Assembly (NCBI RefSeq): GCF_042660285.1
Contig: NZ_JBHSTP010000004.1
Span: forward strand, 186,001 to 250,000
DNA from: Luethyella okanaganae
GTDB taxonomy: Bacteria > Actinomycetota > Actinomycetes > Actinomycetales > Microbacteriaceae
Length of the DNA: 64,000 nt
Reading direction: 5' to 3'
The translations under genes were made by a program, and so were the position numbers. The notes under the pieces are model-generated. The model was not told where the DNA came from and made no database searches. It worked only from the letters and a program-made list of their open reading frames with translations. Below, piece after piece: positions 25,917-35,145 of this stretch. How positions within the stretch are numbered: position 1 is the first letter of the stretch; each line of letters begins with the position of its first letter.

Positions 25917-26996
25917 CTAGCTCTGATCGCCGAGGTCCGCGAGCCGTGCCTCCTCGTCAGCCTGGATGGCCGAGTCGATGATCGGGTCGAGTGCGCCGTT
26001 CATGACGGCGTCGAGGTTGTACGCCTTGTAACCCGTGCGGTGGTCGGCGATCCGATTCTCGGGGAAGTTGTAGGTGCGGATACGCTCAGAGCGGTCCATC
26101 GTGCGAATCTGGCTCTTGCGCGCGACGCTGTCGAGAGCGGCCTGCTCCTCTTGCTGGCGGGCGAGGATGCGAGCACGCAGCACGCGCATCGCCGCCTCGC
26201 GATTCTGTAGCTGGCTCTTCTCGTTCTGCATGGACACGACGATGCCCGTCGGCAGATGGGTGATGCGCACAGCGGAGTCCGTCGTGTTGACGGACTGACC
26301 GCCGGGGCCACTCGAACGGTAGACGTCGATCTTGAGGTCGTTCTGGTTGATCTCGACCTCCTCGGGCTCATCCACCTCGGGAAAGACGAGCACACCGGTC
26401 GTCGAGGTGTGGATACGGCCCTGTGACTCTGTCGCCGGAACGCGCTGCACGCGGTGCACGCCGCCCTCGTACTTGAGGTGCGCCCAAACGCCCTGTGAAG
26501 GGTCTGCCGCGTTCGACTTGATGGCGAGTTGCACATCCTTGTAGCCGCCGAGATCGCTCTCGGTGCGCTCAAGGAGCTCGGTCTTCCAGCCCTTCGACTC
26601 GGCGTAGTGGATGTACATGCGCAGCAGATCCGCCGCGAAGAGCGCGCTCTCGGCACCACCCTCGCCCCCCTTGATCTCCATGATCACGTCACGGCCGTCG
26701 TCGGGGTCGCGTGGGATGAGCAGACGGCGTAGCTTCTCCTGCGCGGTCGCCAACTGCTCCTCAATCAGCGGAATCTCCTCCGCGAAGGCGTCGTCCTCCC
26801 TGGCCAGCTCACGGGCCGCGACGAGATCGTCGCCGAGCTGCAACCAGGCTGAGTGCGCGGCCGCGATCTTGCTCAGCTCCGCGTACCGTCGGTTGATCTT
26901 CTTGGCTCGCGCGGCATCCGCGTGCACGGCCGGGTCGGCGAGTTGCTCCTGCAGATCGGCGTGCTCGGCGAGCAGCACCCGGACTGAGTCGAACAT
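25917..26996 (-). CDS. prfA: Peptide chain release factor 1
   Basis: 359 residues from the ATG at 26996, preceded by GGAGG. The GGQ motif is at 232-234 in SSGPGGQSVNTTDSAVRI. The stop-codon-reading PxT motif appears as PAT in VQRVPATESQGR, which identifies RF1 (UAA/UAG) rather than RF2. It releases the finished peptide at the ribosome and is the substrate of PrmC. It follows rho, with about 100 bp between them. Confidence 0.97.
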   Translation of the reverse strand: MFDSVRVLLAEHADLQEQLADPAVHADAARAKKINRRYAELSKIAAAHSAWLQLGDDLVAARELAREDDAFAEEIPLIEEQLATAQEKLRRLLIPRDPDDGRDVIMEIKGGEGGAESALFAADLLRMYIHYAESKGWKTELLERTESDLGGYKDVQLAIKSNAADPSQGVWAHLKYEGGVHRVQRVPATESQGRIHTSTTGVLVFPEVDEPEEVEINQNDLKIDVYRSSGPGGQSVNTTDSAVRITHLPTGIVVSMQNEKSQLQNREAAMRVLRARILARQQEEQAALDSVARKSQIRTMDRSERIRTYNFPENRIADHRTGYKAYNLDAVMNGALDPIIDSAIQADEEARLADLGDQS

Positions 26997-27032
26997 GGTT
27001 GCCTCCGTAGTTCCTTGTTCTCCTGCAACGCA

Positions 27033-27091
27033 CGAACCCGTCTGGCTCCCGTCCAAAGCGCGAGGCGCGGGACAGGAGCCAAACGGGTTCG
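27033..27091 (-). terminator. Hairpin between rho and prfA
   Basis: Inverted repeat with 17-bp arms at 27033-27049 and 27075-27091 (one mismatch) around a 25-base loop. It lies ten bases behind the rho stop on the minus strand and 37 bases before the prfA start. It could end part of the rho transcripts or separate rho from prfA expression. No U-run follows. Confidence 0.6.
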
Positions 27092-27100
27092 GTGACGGAG

Positions 27101-29332
27101 CTAGCGGTGATCGTTCTCGTGGCCGTGCGTGTGAGCAGTGCCGTGACCGTTGGTTCCGGCGACGGGCATCGTCTTCTGCACCTGCATGAGGAACTCGACG
27201 TTCGACTGGGTCTCTTTGAGGCGGCCCAGCACGGCCTCGAGCGCCTGCTGCTGCTCGAGTCCTGCGAGTGCACGGCGCAGCTTCCAAGTGATCTTGACCT
27301 CGTCGGCCGACATGAGCATCTCCTCACGACGGGTTCCGGAGGCGTTCACGTCGACGGCCGGGAAGATGCGCTTGTCGGCGAGTTGACGACTGAGGCGCAG
27401 TTCCATGTTGCCGGTGCCCTTGAACTCCTCGAAGATCACCTCATCCATCTTGGACCCTGTCTCGACCAGCGCTGAGGCGAGGATGGTGAGCGATCCACCG
27501 TTCTCAATGTTGCGGGCGGCGCCGAAGAAACGCTTCGGCGGGTAGAGCGCCGAAGCGTCGACACCGCCGGAGAGGATGCGGCCGGACGCCGGAGCGGCCA
27601 GATTGTACGCGCGTCCCAGGCGGGTGATCGAGTCCAGCAGCACGACGACGTCGTGACCGAGCTCGACGAGGCGCTTGGCACGCTCGATGGCGAGCTCGGC
27701 AACCGTCGTGTGATCCTCGGCGGGGCGGTCGAAGGTCGAGGCGATGACCTCGCCCTTCACCGTGCGCTGCATGTCAGTGACCTCTTCCGGGCGCTCGTCG
27801 ACGAGCACGACCATGAGGTGGACCTCGGGATTGTTGACCGCGATGGCGTTGGCGATCTGCTGCATCACGATCGTCTTGCCCGCCTTGGGCGGTGCGACGA
27901 TGAGGCCGCGCTGACCCTTGCCGATCGGGGCGACGAGATCGATGATGCGCTGCGTGAGCTTGGTCGACTCGGTCTCGAGACGCAGACGTTCCTGCGGGTA
28001 GAGTGGGGTGAGTTTCTGGAAGTCGACGCGAGTCGCGGCCTCGTCGACGGTCTGGCCGTTGATCGAGTCGACCTTGACGATTGCGTTGTATTTCTGCCGG
28101 CCGTTGCCGTCGCCCTCGCGCGGCTGACGGATAGAGCCGACGACAGCGTCGCCCTTGCGCAGGTTGTACTTCTTCACCTGACCGAGCGAGACGTAGACAT
28201 CGCTCGGACCAGGGAGATAGCCGCTCGTACGCACGAAGGCGTAGTTGTCGAGCACGTCGAGGATGCCCGCGACGGGGATCAGCACGTCGTCGTCGGTGAG
28301 TTCCGGCTCGAACTCCTCGCCGGTCGCGCCGCGGCGCTTGCGGTCGCGGTAGCGGTTGCGACCGCCGCGTCCCTCGGCGTCGAGACGGTCTGCGTCGCGG
28401 CTGCTGTCACGAGGCCCGTCGCCGCGGTTCTCGGCCCGGTTGCCCTGATTGCCACCCTGGTTCTGGTTGCCACGCTGATTGCTCTGGCGGTTGTCGTCGT
28501 TCTGGCGCGCACCGTCGTTCTGGCGCGCACCGTCGTTCTGGCGCGCACCGTCGTTCTGGCGGTTGCCGTCGCCGGACTGCTCGGCATTCTGCCTGCCACC
28601 GCGATTGCGGTTGCGGTTGCGGCCCTGACGCGGCTCATCCGTCTGCCCGGCATTGTCGCCCTCTGAGGTTGCGACCTCCACCGCGGCTTCGGCGGCCGTC
28701 TCGGAGGGAGCGGCCTCCGCAGAGCCGAGCTTCACGTTCTTGCGACGGCTGTTGCGGCCGTTGCCGCGCTCGTGCTGCTCTCCGTGACGCACCGCAGCGT
28801 CGGTCTGCGCGTCGGCCTTGCTCGCCGCGACGGCGTCGAGCGCAGGGACAAGGCTGTCCAGCCCGGTTCCGCCGTCGACGTTGATATGCGCGGCGGCCGC
28901 GGTGCTCTCGGTGGTCGCGCGACGCGGGGCACGCTTGCGGATGGTCGGCACCGCGTTGGTCGGCACCGCGTTGGTCGGCACCGCGGTGGTCGGCACCGCG
29001 GTGGTCGGCACTGCGTTCGTCAGCGCCTCGGTCTCAACGACAGCAGTGGGAGTCTCGACCACGACAGCCTCCCGGGCGCTGCCGCGCTCGGTCGTCGTGT
29101 CGGGCTCGGTCGTGGCGTTCGACGAGAGCCCGGCGGGCTCCTCGATAGTTCCCGTTACGGCGGCTGCGCCGCCCCGGGTCTCGGAGATCGCCTCGACGAG
29201 TTCGCCTTTTCGGAGTTTTGCCGCACCGGGGATGCCGAGCTCGGCGGCAAGAGCTTGTAGCTCGGCGACGCGAAGGGCGTTGAGATCGGTGCGGGATGTC
29301 GCGCTGGAAGCGCGGACGTTGACATCAGTCAC
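27101..29332 (-). CDS. rho: Transcription termination factor Rho with large disordered insert
   Basis: Hexameric RNA-dependent ATPase that ends transcription. 743 residues if started at the GTG at 29332 (VTDVNVRASS); an ATG at 29359 would add nine residues. Residues about 15-50 are the Rho_N helical part (LNALRVAELQALAAELGIPG). Then come about 270 low-complexity residues: five AVPT(T/N) repeats, four RQND(G/N)A-type repeats and an Asn/Arg/Gly-rich run. The RNA-binding cold-shock-like domain starts near DVLIPVAGILDVLDNYAF. The P-loop is in APPKAGKTIVMQ. Inserts of this type are known in high-GC Gram-positive Rho proteins; the tandem repeats are specific details here. Confidence 0.95.
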   Translation of the reverse strand: MTDVNVRASSATSRTDLNALRVAELQALAAELGIPGAAKLRKGELVEAISETRGGAAAVTGTIEEPAGLSSNATTEPDTTTERGSAREAVVVETPTAVVETEALTNAVPTTAVPTTAVPTNAVPTNAVPTIRKRAPRRATTESTAAAAHINVDGGTGLDSLVPALDAVAASKADAQTDAAVRHGEQHERGNGRNSRRKNVKLGSAEAAPSETAAEAAVEVATSEGDNAGQTDEPRQGRNRNRNRGGRQNAEQSGDGNRQNDGARQNDGARQNDGARQNDDNRQSNQRGNQNQGGNQGNRAENRGDGPRDSSRDADRLDAEGRGGRNRYRDRKRRGATGEEFEPELTDDDVLIPVAGILDVLDNYAFVRTSGYLPGPSDVYVSLGQVKKYNLRKGDAVVGSIRQPREGDGNGRQKYNAIVKVDSINGQTVDEAATRVDFQKLTPLYPQERLRLETESTKLTQRIIDLVAPIGKGQRGLIVAPPKAGKTIVMQQIANAIAVNNPEVHLMVVLVDERPEEVTDMQRTVKGEVIASTFDRPAEDHTTVAELAIERAKRLVELGHDVVVLLDSITRLGRAYNLAAPASGRILSGGVDASALYPPKRFFGAARNIENGGSLTILASALVETGSKMDEVIFEEFKGTGNMELRLSRQLADKRIFPAVDVNASGTRREEMLMSADEVKITWKLRRALAGLEQQQALEAVLGRLKETQSNVEFLMQVQKTMPVAGTNGHGTAHTHGHENDHR

Positions 29333-29684
29333 TGGGTAAGGGTCCTTCCCCCTGGTCATTCTTTGCTGTGCCAGGAGAGCTGATCGCTACGGCTTGTGCG
29401 CTGCGGGTATCAAAGGAGAGACGCGCAGATAACAGGTGGCGCGAGCGAAAGCAGTAGATTGCTGGAATGCACCGGGTTCGGATTCGCCTGTGGGCATCGT
29501 CTTCCGGGTGCGTTGAAAGCCTATCATCCTTCGCCGGGTGCTTCGAACACCGGCGGCTCGAGCGAGATACCGACGGCCCGACAGCCCGCTCGGTGCGTCT
29601 CTCACTCCCGCCCCGCCCCGTCTCTCACTCCCACCCCGCCCCGTCACCATAGTCCCCACCACCATAAAAGGGAGGCATTCAGCC

Positions 29685-29742
29685 GGAGCAGAGGCCTCAA
29701 TGACGAAAAAGGTCCTCCCGCGCGTGCGAAGGCCTCCGCTCC
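29685..29742. repeat. Dispersed palindromic repeat, family A, copy 2
   Basis: Ends GGAGCAGAGGCCT and GCGAAGGCCTCCGCTCC are inverted. It shares the internal AATG-CGAAAA stretch with the copy at 47396-47471 but lacks about 19 bases of that copy next to the left arm. Confidence 0.75.
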
Positions 29743-29800
29743 GTGGACCGAGAATCCGTGAACCAAGAATCCGTGGACCGAGAATCCGTGGACCGAAAGA
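29741..29800. repeat. 15-bp tandem repeat, four copies
   Basis: Units at 29741, 29756, 29771 and 29786, consensus CCGTGGACCGAGAAT. They begin at the last bases of palindromic repeat family A copy 2. Confidence 0.9.
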
Positions 29801-29913
29801 ACGCCAGCGCGGGTGCGGTGGGCGTTCCCAGGCGTGCCGACGAGTGGGTGTCGACTCGCACACGAGCTGCAGTCGCGGCCAGACCTCGTCGAGACGACCG
29901 AGTACAGCCCGGG

Positions 29914-30146
29914 TGTGTCTCCCGACTCGATGCCGAAAGCGAGGCGTCGCGGACTCCAGCGGGATCACCCGCAGGATCGCGAGCAGCTCGGCGTGTCTCC
30001 CGACTCGGTGCCGAAGGCAAGCGGAACGGACTCCGGTGGGATGCAAGGCGGAAAAGCGACCCATAGCGAAGCTATCGACCCCGATGAACGCCGCAGACCA
30101 CCGGAGTCCGCCCAGCACAGCCTGTGCCGAGTCGGGAGACACACCT
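29914..30146. repeat. Three-copy module, the last two forming a long inverted repeat at the thrB end
   Basis: Modules of about 50 bp start GTGTCTCCCGACTCG and end GGACTCC(A/G)G(C/T)GGGAT. Copies at 29914-29965 and 29992-30042 are direct; the copy at 30098-30146 is inverted and touches the thrB stop. Copies 2 and 3 can form a stem-loop with a loop of about 55 bases, which may end thrB transcription. Confidence 0.75.
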
Positions 30147-31113
30147 AGTGGCTGCCGCCACGCGTGGTGCTCTCCACAGCTCCTTTGAAGTCGACGGCGA
30201 GCATAAGCGTCTGCCAGGGCGTCGTCGCGTTCTCCGCCACGAGTTTCGCCGCCGTGATGCGCTGACTGGGGTCGCTGGCCAGCACGAGCACAGAAGGACC
30301 GGCTCCTGACACCACCGCAGGGAGGCCATTCTCCCGCAGGAGGCGGATCAGACGGTCGGTCTCGGGCATAGCGGCGGCGCGGTAGCTCTGGTGGAGCTTA
30401 TCCTCGGTCGCGGCGAGCAGGAGCTCGGGGCTTTGGATGAGGGCGGCGATGAGCAGCGCCGAGCGGGACACGTTGAATACGGCGTCCTCGTGCGGAACCG
30501 ACTCCGGCTGCAGACTGCGTGCCAGCGCCGTCGACATCACATGCTCGGGCACGAAGACGACGGGTGATACACCGCGGTGCACCATGAGCTTCTTGTGCTG
30601 AGGGCCTTCCGGCGTCATCCAGGCGATGGTGAGACCGCCGAAGAGCGCCGGTGCCACGTTGTCGGGGTGCCCCTCCATGTCGGTCGCCAAGGCGAGCGCC
30701 TCGCCCTCGCTCATCTCAACGATGCCATCGAGCAAGCCACGAGCCGCCATGATGCCGGCCACGATAGCGGCGCCGGAGGAGCCCATGCCGCGTCCGTGCG
30801 GGATCGTGTTGTGCGCTTCGAGATGCAGGCCAGGAAGAGCATAGCCGTAGTGCTCGAAGGTGTGCGCGATCGCGCGAACGACGAGGTGCGACTCATCCGT
30901 CGGAACCTCACCTGCTCCGACACCGTACACCTCGACCGAGACGCCCGGGGCCGCGGATGCGGTGACGACGAGCTCGTCGTACTGCGCGAGCGCGAGACCG
31001 AGGGTGTCGAAGCCCGGTCCGAGGTTGGCCGTCGTCGCCGGCACTTTCACGGTCGCTCGGCGGCCATCGAGCTGCGCGCCGATGTCAGAGAACGTCGTCA
31101 CGGCCTCGGTCAT
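30145..31113 (-). CDS. thrB: Homoserine kinase
   Basis: GHMP-family kinase of 322 residues from the ATG at 31113. The ATP loop is PHGRGMGSSGAAIVAGI, and the N-terminal KVPATTANLGPGFDTLGLAL is the family signature. It phosphorylates homoserine for threonine synthesis. Its ATG overlaps the thrC stop (ATGA), so hom, thrC and thrB are a coupled operon, starting at lysA. Confidence 0.97.
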   Translation of the reverse strand: MTEAVTTFSDIGAQLDGRRATVKVPATTANLGPGFDTLGLALAQYDELVVTASAAPGVSVEVYGVGAGEVPTDESHLVVRAIAHTFEHYGYALPGLHLEAHNTIPHGRGMGSSGAAIVAGIMAARGLLDGIVEMSEGEALALATDMEGHPDNVAPALFGGLTIAWMTPEGPQHKKLMVHRGVSPVVFVPEHVMSTALARSLQPESVPHEDAVFNVSRSALLIAALIQSPELLLAATEDKLHQSYRAAAMPETDRLIRLLRENGLPAVVSGAGPSVLVLASDPSQRITAAKLVAENATTPWQTLMLAVDFKGAVESTTRGGSH

Positions 31114-32207
31114 GCCCGTGCCAGTCCGAGCACGTCGGCGATGGCGGTGGTGTCTACCGGGACGACGATCGGCTGAACCTCGGAGCCGTCGGCGGTTCGG
31201 AGTGCCCACTGCGGGTCCTTGAGGCCATGGCCCGTGACCGTCAGGACGACCGTCGCGCCCGCCGGGATGGCGCCGGCGTCCGCTTGCTCGAGCAGTCCGG
31301 CGACGCTGATCGCCGACGCCGGCTCGACGAAGATGCCGACCTCGGCCGAGAGGATGCGGTGCGCCTCGAGGATGCGGGTGTCGTCGATCGCACCGAAGAA
31401 GCCGTCGCTCACCTCTCGCGCGTCGAGCGCGAACTCCCACGATGCCGGCTTGCCGATGCGGATGGCGCTCGCGATGGTGTCGGGGTTCTTCACGGGGTGG
31501 CCGAGCACGATCGGGGCAGATCCGGCGGCCTGGAAGCCGAACATGCGCGGCAGCTTCGTCGTCGCGCCGCGCTCGAGCTCCTCACTGTAGCCGCGGAAGT
31601 AGGCGGTGTAGTTGCCGGCATTGCCGACGGGAACGATATGGAAATCCGGCGCGTCCTCGAGCACCTCGACGATCTCGAACGCCGCCGTCTTCTGACCCTC
31701 GATGCGGTCGGGGTTGACCGAGTTGACGAGGTGTACCGGGTAGTTCGCGGCCAGGTCGCGTGCGATATCGAGGCAATCGTCGAAGTTGCCCTGCACCTGG
31801 AGCAGCTGCGCATTGTGCGCGACAGCCTGACTGAGCTTGCCCATGGCGATCTTGCCCTCGGGCACGAGCACGGCGGCGGTAATGCCGGCGTGGGTCGCAT
31901 ACGCGGCGGCGGACGCGGAGGTGTTGCCTGTCGAGGCGCAGATGACGGCCTTCGCGCCGTGCTCGACAGCCTTCGAGATCGCCATCGTCATGCCGCGGTC
32001 CTTGAAGGATCCCGTCGGGTTCATGCCCTCGAACTTGACCCATACCCGCGCGCCCGTGCGCGCGGAGAGCGCTGCGGCCGGGATGAGCGGGGTGCCCCCT
32101 TCGCCGAGGGTGATGACCGGGGTCGCATCAGAGACATTCAGACGGTCCGCGTATTCGCGCAGCACGCCGCGCCATTGCCGTGACTGCTTGGTGGGCTGGG
32201 CGTTCAT
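31110..32207 (-). CDS. thrC: Threonine synthase
   Basis: PLP enzyme of 365 residues converting O-phosphohomoserine to threonine. The PLP lysine is K69 in MNPTGSFKDRGM. This is the short class without the N-terminal extension, as in other actinobacteria. Overlaps of four bases with hom upstream and with thrB downstream show translational coupling. Confidence 0.97.
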   Translation of the reverse strand: MNAQPTKQSRQWRGVLREYADRLNVSDATPVITLGEGGTPLIPAAALSARTGARVWVKFEGMNPTGSFKDRGMTMAISKAVEHGAKAVICASTGNTSASAAAYATHAGITAAVLVPEGKIAMGKLSQAVAHNAQLLQVQGNFDDCLDIARDLAANYPVHLVNSVNPDRIEGQKTAAFEIVEVLEDAPDFHIVPVGNAGNYTAYFRGYSEELERGATTKLPRMFGFQAAGSAPIVLGHPVKNPDTIASAIRIGKPASWEFALDAREVSDGFFGAIDDTRILEAHRILSAEVGIFVEPASAISVAGLLEQADAGAIPAGATVVLTVTGHGLKDPQWALRTADGSEVQPIVVPVDTTAIADVLGLARA

Positions 32208-33520
32208 TGGCGCTGTGCTCCTTCGACTCTCAAGACGGATGCGACCTTCGTCACAACTCGGTTCGACGCGAGCGCGTCGACGGTGGCCGCGAGCGCGGCC
32301 TCAGGGGCTTCATGGGTGCCGATTACCAGGGTAGCCGTGGCGGCGTCGCCACGAACGGACTGCTCGACCAGTTCGACCGAAACGCCATGCTCGGCGAAGA
32401 CGCCGGCGATGGCGGCGAGCACACCCGGCTCGTCGGCGACCTCGAGGCTCACGGCATAGCGCGTGGTGATCGCACCGATCTCGAGCACGGGCAGCTCGGC
32501 ATGGGTCGACTCGGCGAGGCCGGGACCGCCGACGACATGGCGCCGGCCGAGCGAGACGAGGTCTCCGAGCACAGCGGACGCCGTCTCGACCCCGCCGGCG
32601 CCGGCGCCGTAGAACATGAGGCTTCCGGCCGCTTCCGCCTCGACGAAGACGGCGTTGTTCGCCCCGTGCACGGCGGCGAGCGGGTGCGTGCGGCTGACCA
32701 TAGCCGGATACACGCGAGCAGAGACGCCCTCCTCGCCCGTCTCGGGATCGGTGAGCCGTTCGCAGATAGCGAGCAGTTTGACGACGTAGCCGGCCTTGCG
32801 CGCCGACTCGATCTGCTCCTTCGTGACCGTCGTGATCCCCTCGCGGTACACGGCTTCGACCGGAACGCTCGTATGGAAGGCGAGGCTCGCGAGGATCGCG
32901 GCCTTCTGGGCGGCATCGTAGCCGCCGATATCGGCCGTCGGATCGGCTTCCGCATAGCCGAGGTCGGTCGCCGTCGCGAGCGCGTCCTCGAGACTCGTGC
33001 GCTCGGTGTCCATCCGGTCGAGGATGAAGTTGGTCGTGCCGTTCACGATGCCGAGGATGCGTCGCACCGTATCGCCCGCGAGGCTCTCGCGTAGCGGACG
33101 GATGATCGGGATCGCTCCGCCGACGGCGGCCTCGTAGTAGAGCTGAGCGCCGACCTGTTCCGCCGCGGCGAAGAGCTCGGGACCGTGGGTGGCGAGAAGC
33201 GCTTTGTTGGCGGTGACCACGTCCGCGCCGGAATTGATCGCCTGCAGGATGTAGCTGCGCGCGGGCTCGATGCCGCCCATGAGCTCGATGACGACATCGG
33301 CACCGAGGATGAGCTGCTCGGCGTCCGTCGTGAACAGTTCCCTGGGCAGGTCGACGCTACGCCGGGCGTCGACATCGCGCACGGCGATGCCAACGAGTTC
33401 GAGGGTCGCGCCGACACGGCGGGCGAGCTCCTCCTTCTCCTCGAGCAGCAGCCGCGCGACCTGGGCTCCGACGGAGCCACCACCCAGCAGTGCGACGCGC
33501 AGAGAACGGTAGGCGATCAT
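32204..33520 (-). CDS. hom: Homoserine dehydrogenase
   Basis: 438 residues from the ATG at 33520. The NAD(P) loop is LLGGGSVGAQVA (GGGSVG at 13-18). Catalytic-domain features include VVTANKALLATHG and GIVNGTTNFILDRM, and the C-terminus (SLEVADEPGVLAAIAGVFAE, quoted in part) is an ACT domain for threonine feedback. It reduces aspartate semialdehyde to homoserine, the branch point to threonine and methionine. It overlaps lysA upstream and thrC downstream by four bases each. Confidence 0.97.
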   Translation of the reverse strand: MIAYRSLRVALLGGGSVGAQVARLLLEEKEELARRVGATLELVGIAVRDVDARRSVDLPRELFTTDAEQLILGADVVIELMGGIEPARSYILQAINSGADVVTANKALLATHGPELFAAAEQVGAQLYYEAAVGGAIPIIRPLRESLAGDTVRRILGIVNGTTNFILDRMDTERTSLEDALATATDLGYAEADPTADIGGYDAAQKAAILASLAFHTSVPVEAVYREGITTVTKEQIESARKAGYVVKLLAICERLTDPETGEEGVSARVYPAMVSRTHPLAAVHGANNAVFVEAEAAGSLMFYGAGAGGVETASAVLGDLVSLGRRHVVGGPGLAESTHAELPVLEIGAITTRYAVSLEVADEPGVLAAIAGVFAEHGVSVELVEQSVRGDAATATLVIGTHEAPEAALAATVDALASNRVVTKVASVLRVEGAQRQ

Positions 33521-34992
33521 CGGATGGTCTCCTGATTCGAAGGGATGTCGCGGTTCTGAGAGACGGAGGACTGAACGCCGATGTCGCGGGCGAGCAGATC
33601 CGCCTCGGTCTCGCCTCGCACGATGATACGGGCGTCGCCGTCGCGCACTGCGACGACGGGCGGCCGACAGAGATAGTTGTAATTGCTCGCGAGAGACCAG
33701 CAATACGCCCCCGTCGCTGCAAGCGCGAGCAGATCGCCGGGGGCGACGTCGGCCGGCAGGTAGTCGGCATCGACGACGATGTCTCCACTCTCGCAATGCT
33801 TGCCTGCGACCCGCACGAGACGGGGGGGCCGCGTGGAGCGACGGTTGGCGATGCGCGCCGTGTAATCGGCGCCGTAGAGCGCCGGGCGGGCGTTGTCGCT
33901 CATGCCGCCGTCTACGCTCACGTAGAGACGGGTGGTGTCGACGTCCTCGCCTGCCGCCGATTCGGGAGCGACGGCTGCCTCGGGAACCGACACCTCTTTC
34001 GTCGTGCCAACCTCGTAGAGCGTGATACCGCCCGGCCCGATGATCGACCGGCCGGGCTCGATGGCGATATGCGGCAATGGAATGCCGAGGCGCGCGCACT
34101 CCGCCGCGACGGCGGCGGCCATCTCTGCCGCGAGCACGGCGATCGGAGTCGGCCGGTCGTCCGAGGTATAGGCGATGCCGAAGCCACCGCCGAGGTTGAG
34201 CTCGGGAACGAGACCGCCCTCGAGCAGCAACGCGTGGACGGCGAGCACTCGGGCCGCGGACTCGGCGAAGCCGGCGGCATCGAAGATCTGTGAGCCGATA
34301 TGGCAGTGCAGTCCGAGGAACCGCAGGCCGGTGCGCGAGCGGATGTCGGCGACGAGATCGGGAGTCTGCTCGAGCGCAACCCCGAACTTCTGGTCCTCGT
34401 GCGCCGTCGCGAGGAACTCGTGCGTGTGGGCATGCACCCCGCTGTTGACGCGCAGGCGGACATCCTGCACCCGTCCGGCCCGCGCGGCGGCACTCGCTAC
34501 CCGCTCGATCTCGATCGCGCTGTCGAGAACGATCGTTCCGATGCCGAGCGTCACGGCCCGTTCGATCTCGGCCACCGACTTGTTGTTGCCGTGGAAGCCG
34601 AGCAGCGCAGGATCGGCCCCGGCGGCGACCACGACCGCGAGCTCACCGCCGCTGCAGACATCGATGCGCAGGCCAGCGTCGAGCATCCAGCGGACGACCT
34701 CGGTGGAGAGGAAGGCCTTTCCGGCGTAGTACACGGTCACGCCGGCGCCGACGGCACCGAACGCGGTCTCGAACGCCTCACGCACGGAACGGGCCCGGCA
34801 ACGGGCATCCGCCTCGTCGTAGACATAGAGGGGGGTTCCGAACCGTGCGGCCAGGGCTGAGGCGGCGACCCCGGCGACGATGACCTCTCCGGCGTCGTCA
34901 CGGGCGGCGTTCATCGGCCACACGGCTGGATCGAGGGCGTTCGGGTCGGCGGGCACGCTCAACCACTCGGGGGCGAGTGCGTAGATAGCCAC
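33517..34992 (-). CDS. lysA: Diaminopimelate decarboxylase
   Basis: PLP fold-type III enzyme making lysine from meso-diaminopimelate. 491 residues from the GTG at 34992. The PLP lysine is K92 in TVYYAGKAFLS; the substrate-binding cysteine region is GKHCESGDIV. The N-terminal 40 residues (ALAPEWLSVPADPNAL) are the usual actinobacterial extension. It is the first gene of the lysA-hom-thrC-thrB operon; a TAGAAT -10-like box lies at 35111-35116 on the minus strand, but the -35 is poor. Confidence 0.96.
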   Translation of the reverse strand: MAIYALAPEWLSVPADPNALDPAVWPMNAARDDAGEVIVAGVAASALAARFGTPLYVYDEADARCRARSVREAFETAFGAVGAGVTVYYAGKAFLSTEVVRWMLDAGLRIDVCSGGELAVVVAAGADPALLGFHGNNKSVAEIERAVTLGIGTIVLDSAIEIERVASAAARAGRVQDVRLRVNSGVHAHTHEFLATAHEDQKFGVALEQTPDLVADIRSRTGLRFLGLHCHIGSQIFDAAGFAESAARVLAVHALLLEGGLVPELNLGGGFGIAYTSDDRPTPIAVLAAEMAAAVAAECARLGIPLPHIAIEPGRSIIGPGGITLYEVGTTKEVSVPEAAVAPESAAGEDVDTTRLYVSVDGGMSDNARPALYGADYTARIANRRSTRPPRLVRVAGKHCESGDIVVDADYLPADVAPGDLLALAATGAYCWSLASNYNYLCRPPVVAVRDGDARIIVRGETEADLLARDIGVQSSVSQNRDIPSNQETIR

Positions 34993-35145
34993 GGGTGAGA
35001 ACCTCACGAGAAGAAGCGAGTGGGAGTCACACTGAGTGGCGAGCGAACCCGGATTGGTCCCTGAAGCCAGCAAACAGAGGTCGCCGCAGACGGCGGGGCG
35101 AAGTACCGAAATTCTAGCGAGAACTCCGATGCGACCACGAATCGG

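Larger units (their letters stand above)
29333..30144. repeat. Repeat-rich intergenic region between thrB and rho
   Basis: No convincing gene in these 812 bp. They contain two 22-bp pyrimidine-rich repeats near 29598-29645, palindromic family A copy 2 (29685-29742), four 15-bp units CCGTGGACCGAGAAT (29741-29800), and three copies of a CTCCCGACTCG-type module, two direct (29914 and 29992) and one inverted (30098-30146). The rho promoter must lie at its left end. Open frames here consist of the repeats themselves. Confidence 0.7.

Noticed and set aside
29387..30142. Minus-strand open frame of about 250 codons between thrB and rho
   Set aside because: Its sequence consists largely of the tandem and inverted repeats, composition is unlike a protein, and no family is recognisable.
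34993..35145. Lysine or T-box riboswitch upstream of lysA
   Set aside because: I could not find a T-box sequence or the lysine riboswitch core; only a weak -10-like box is visible.
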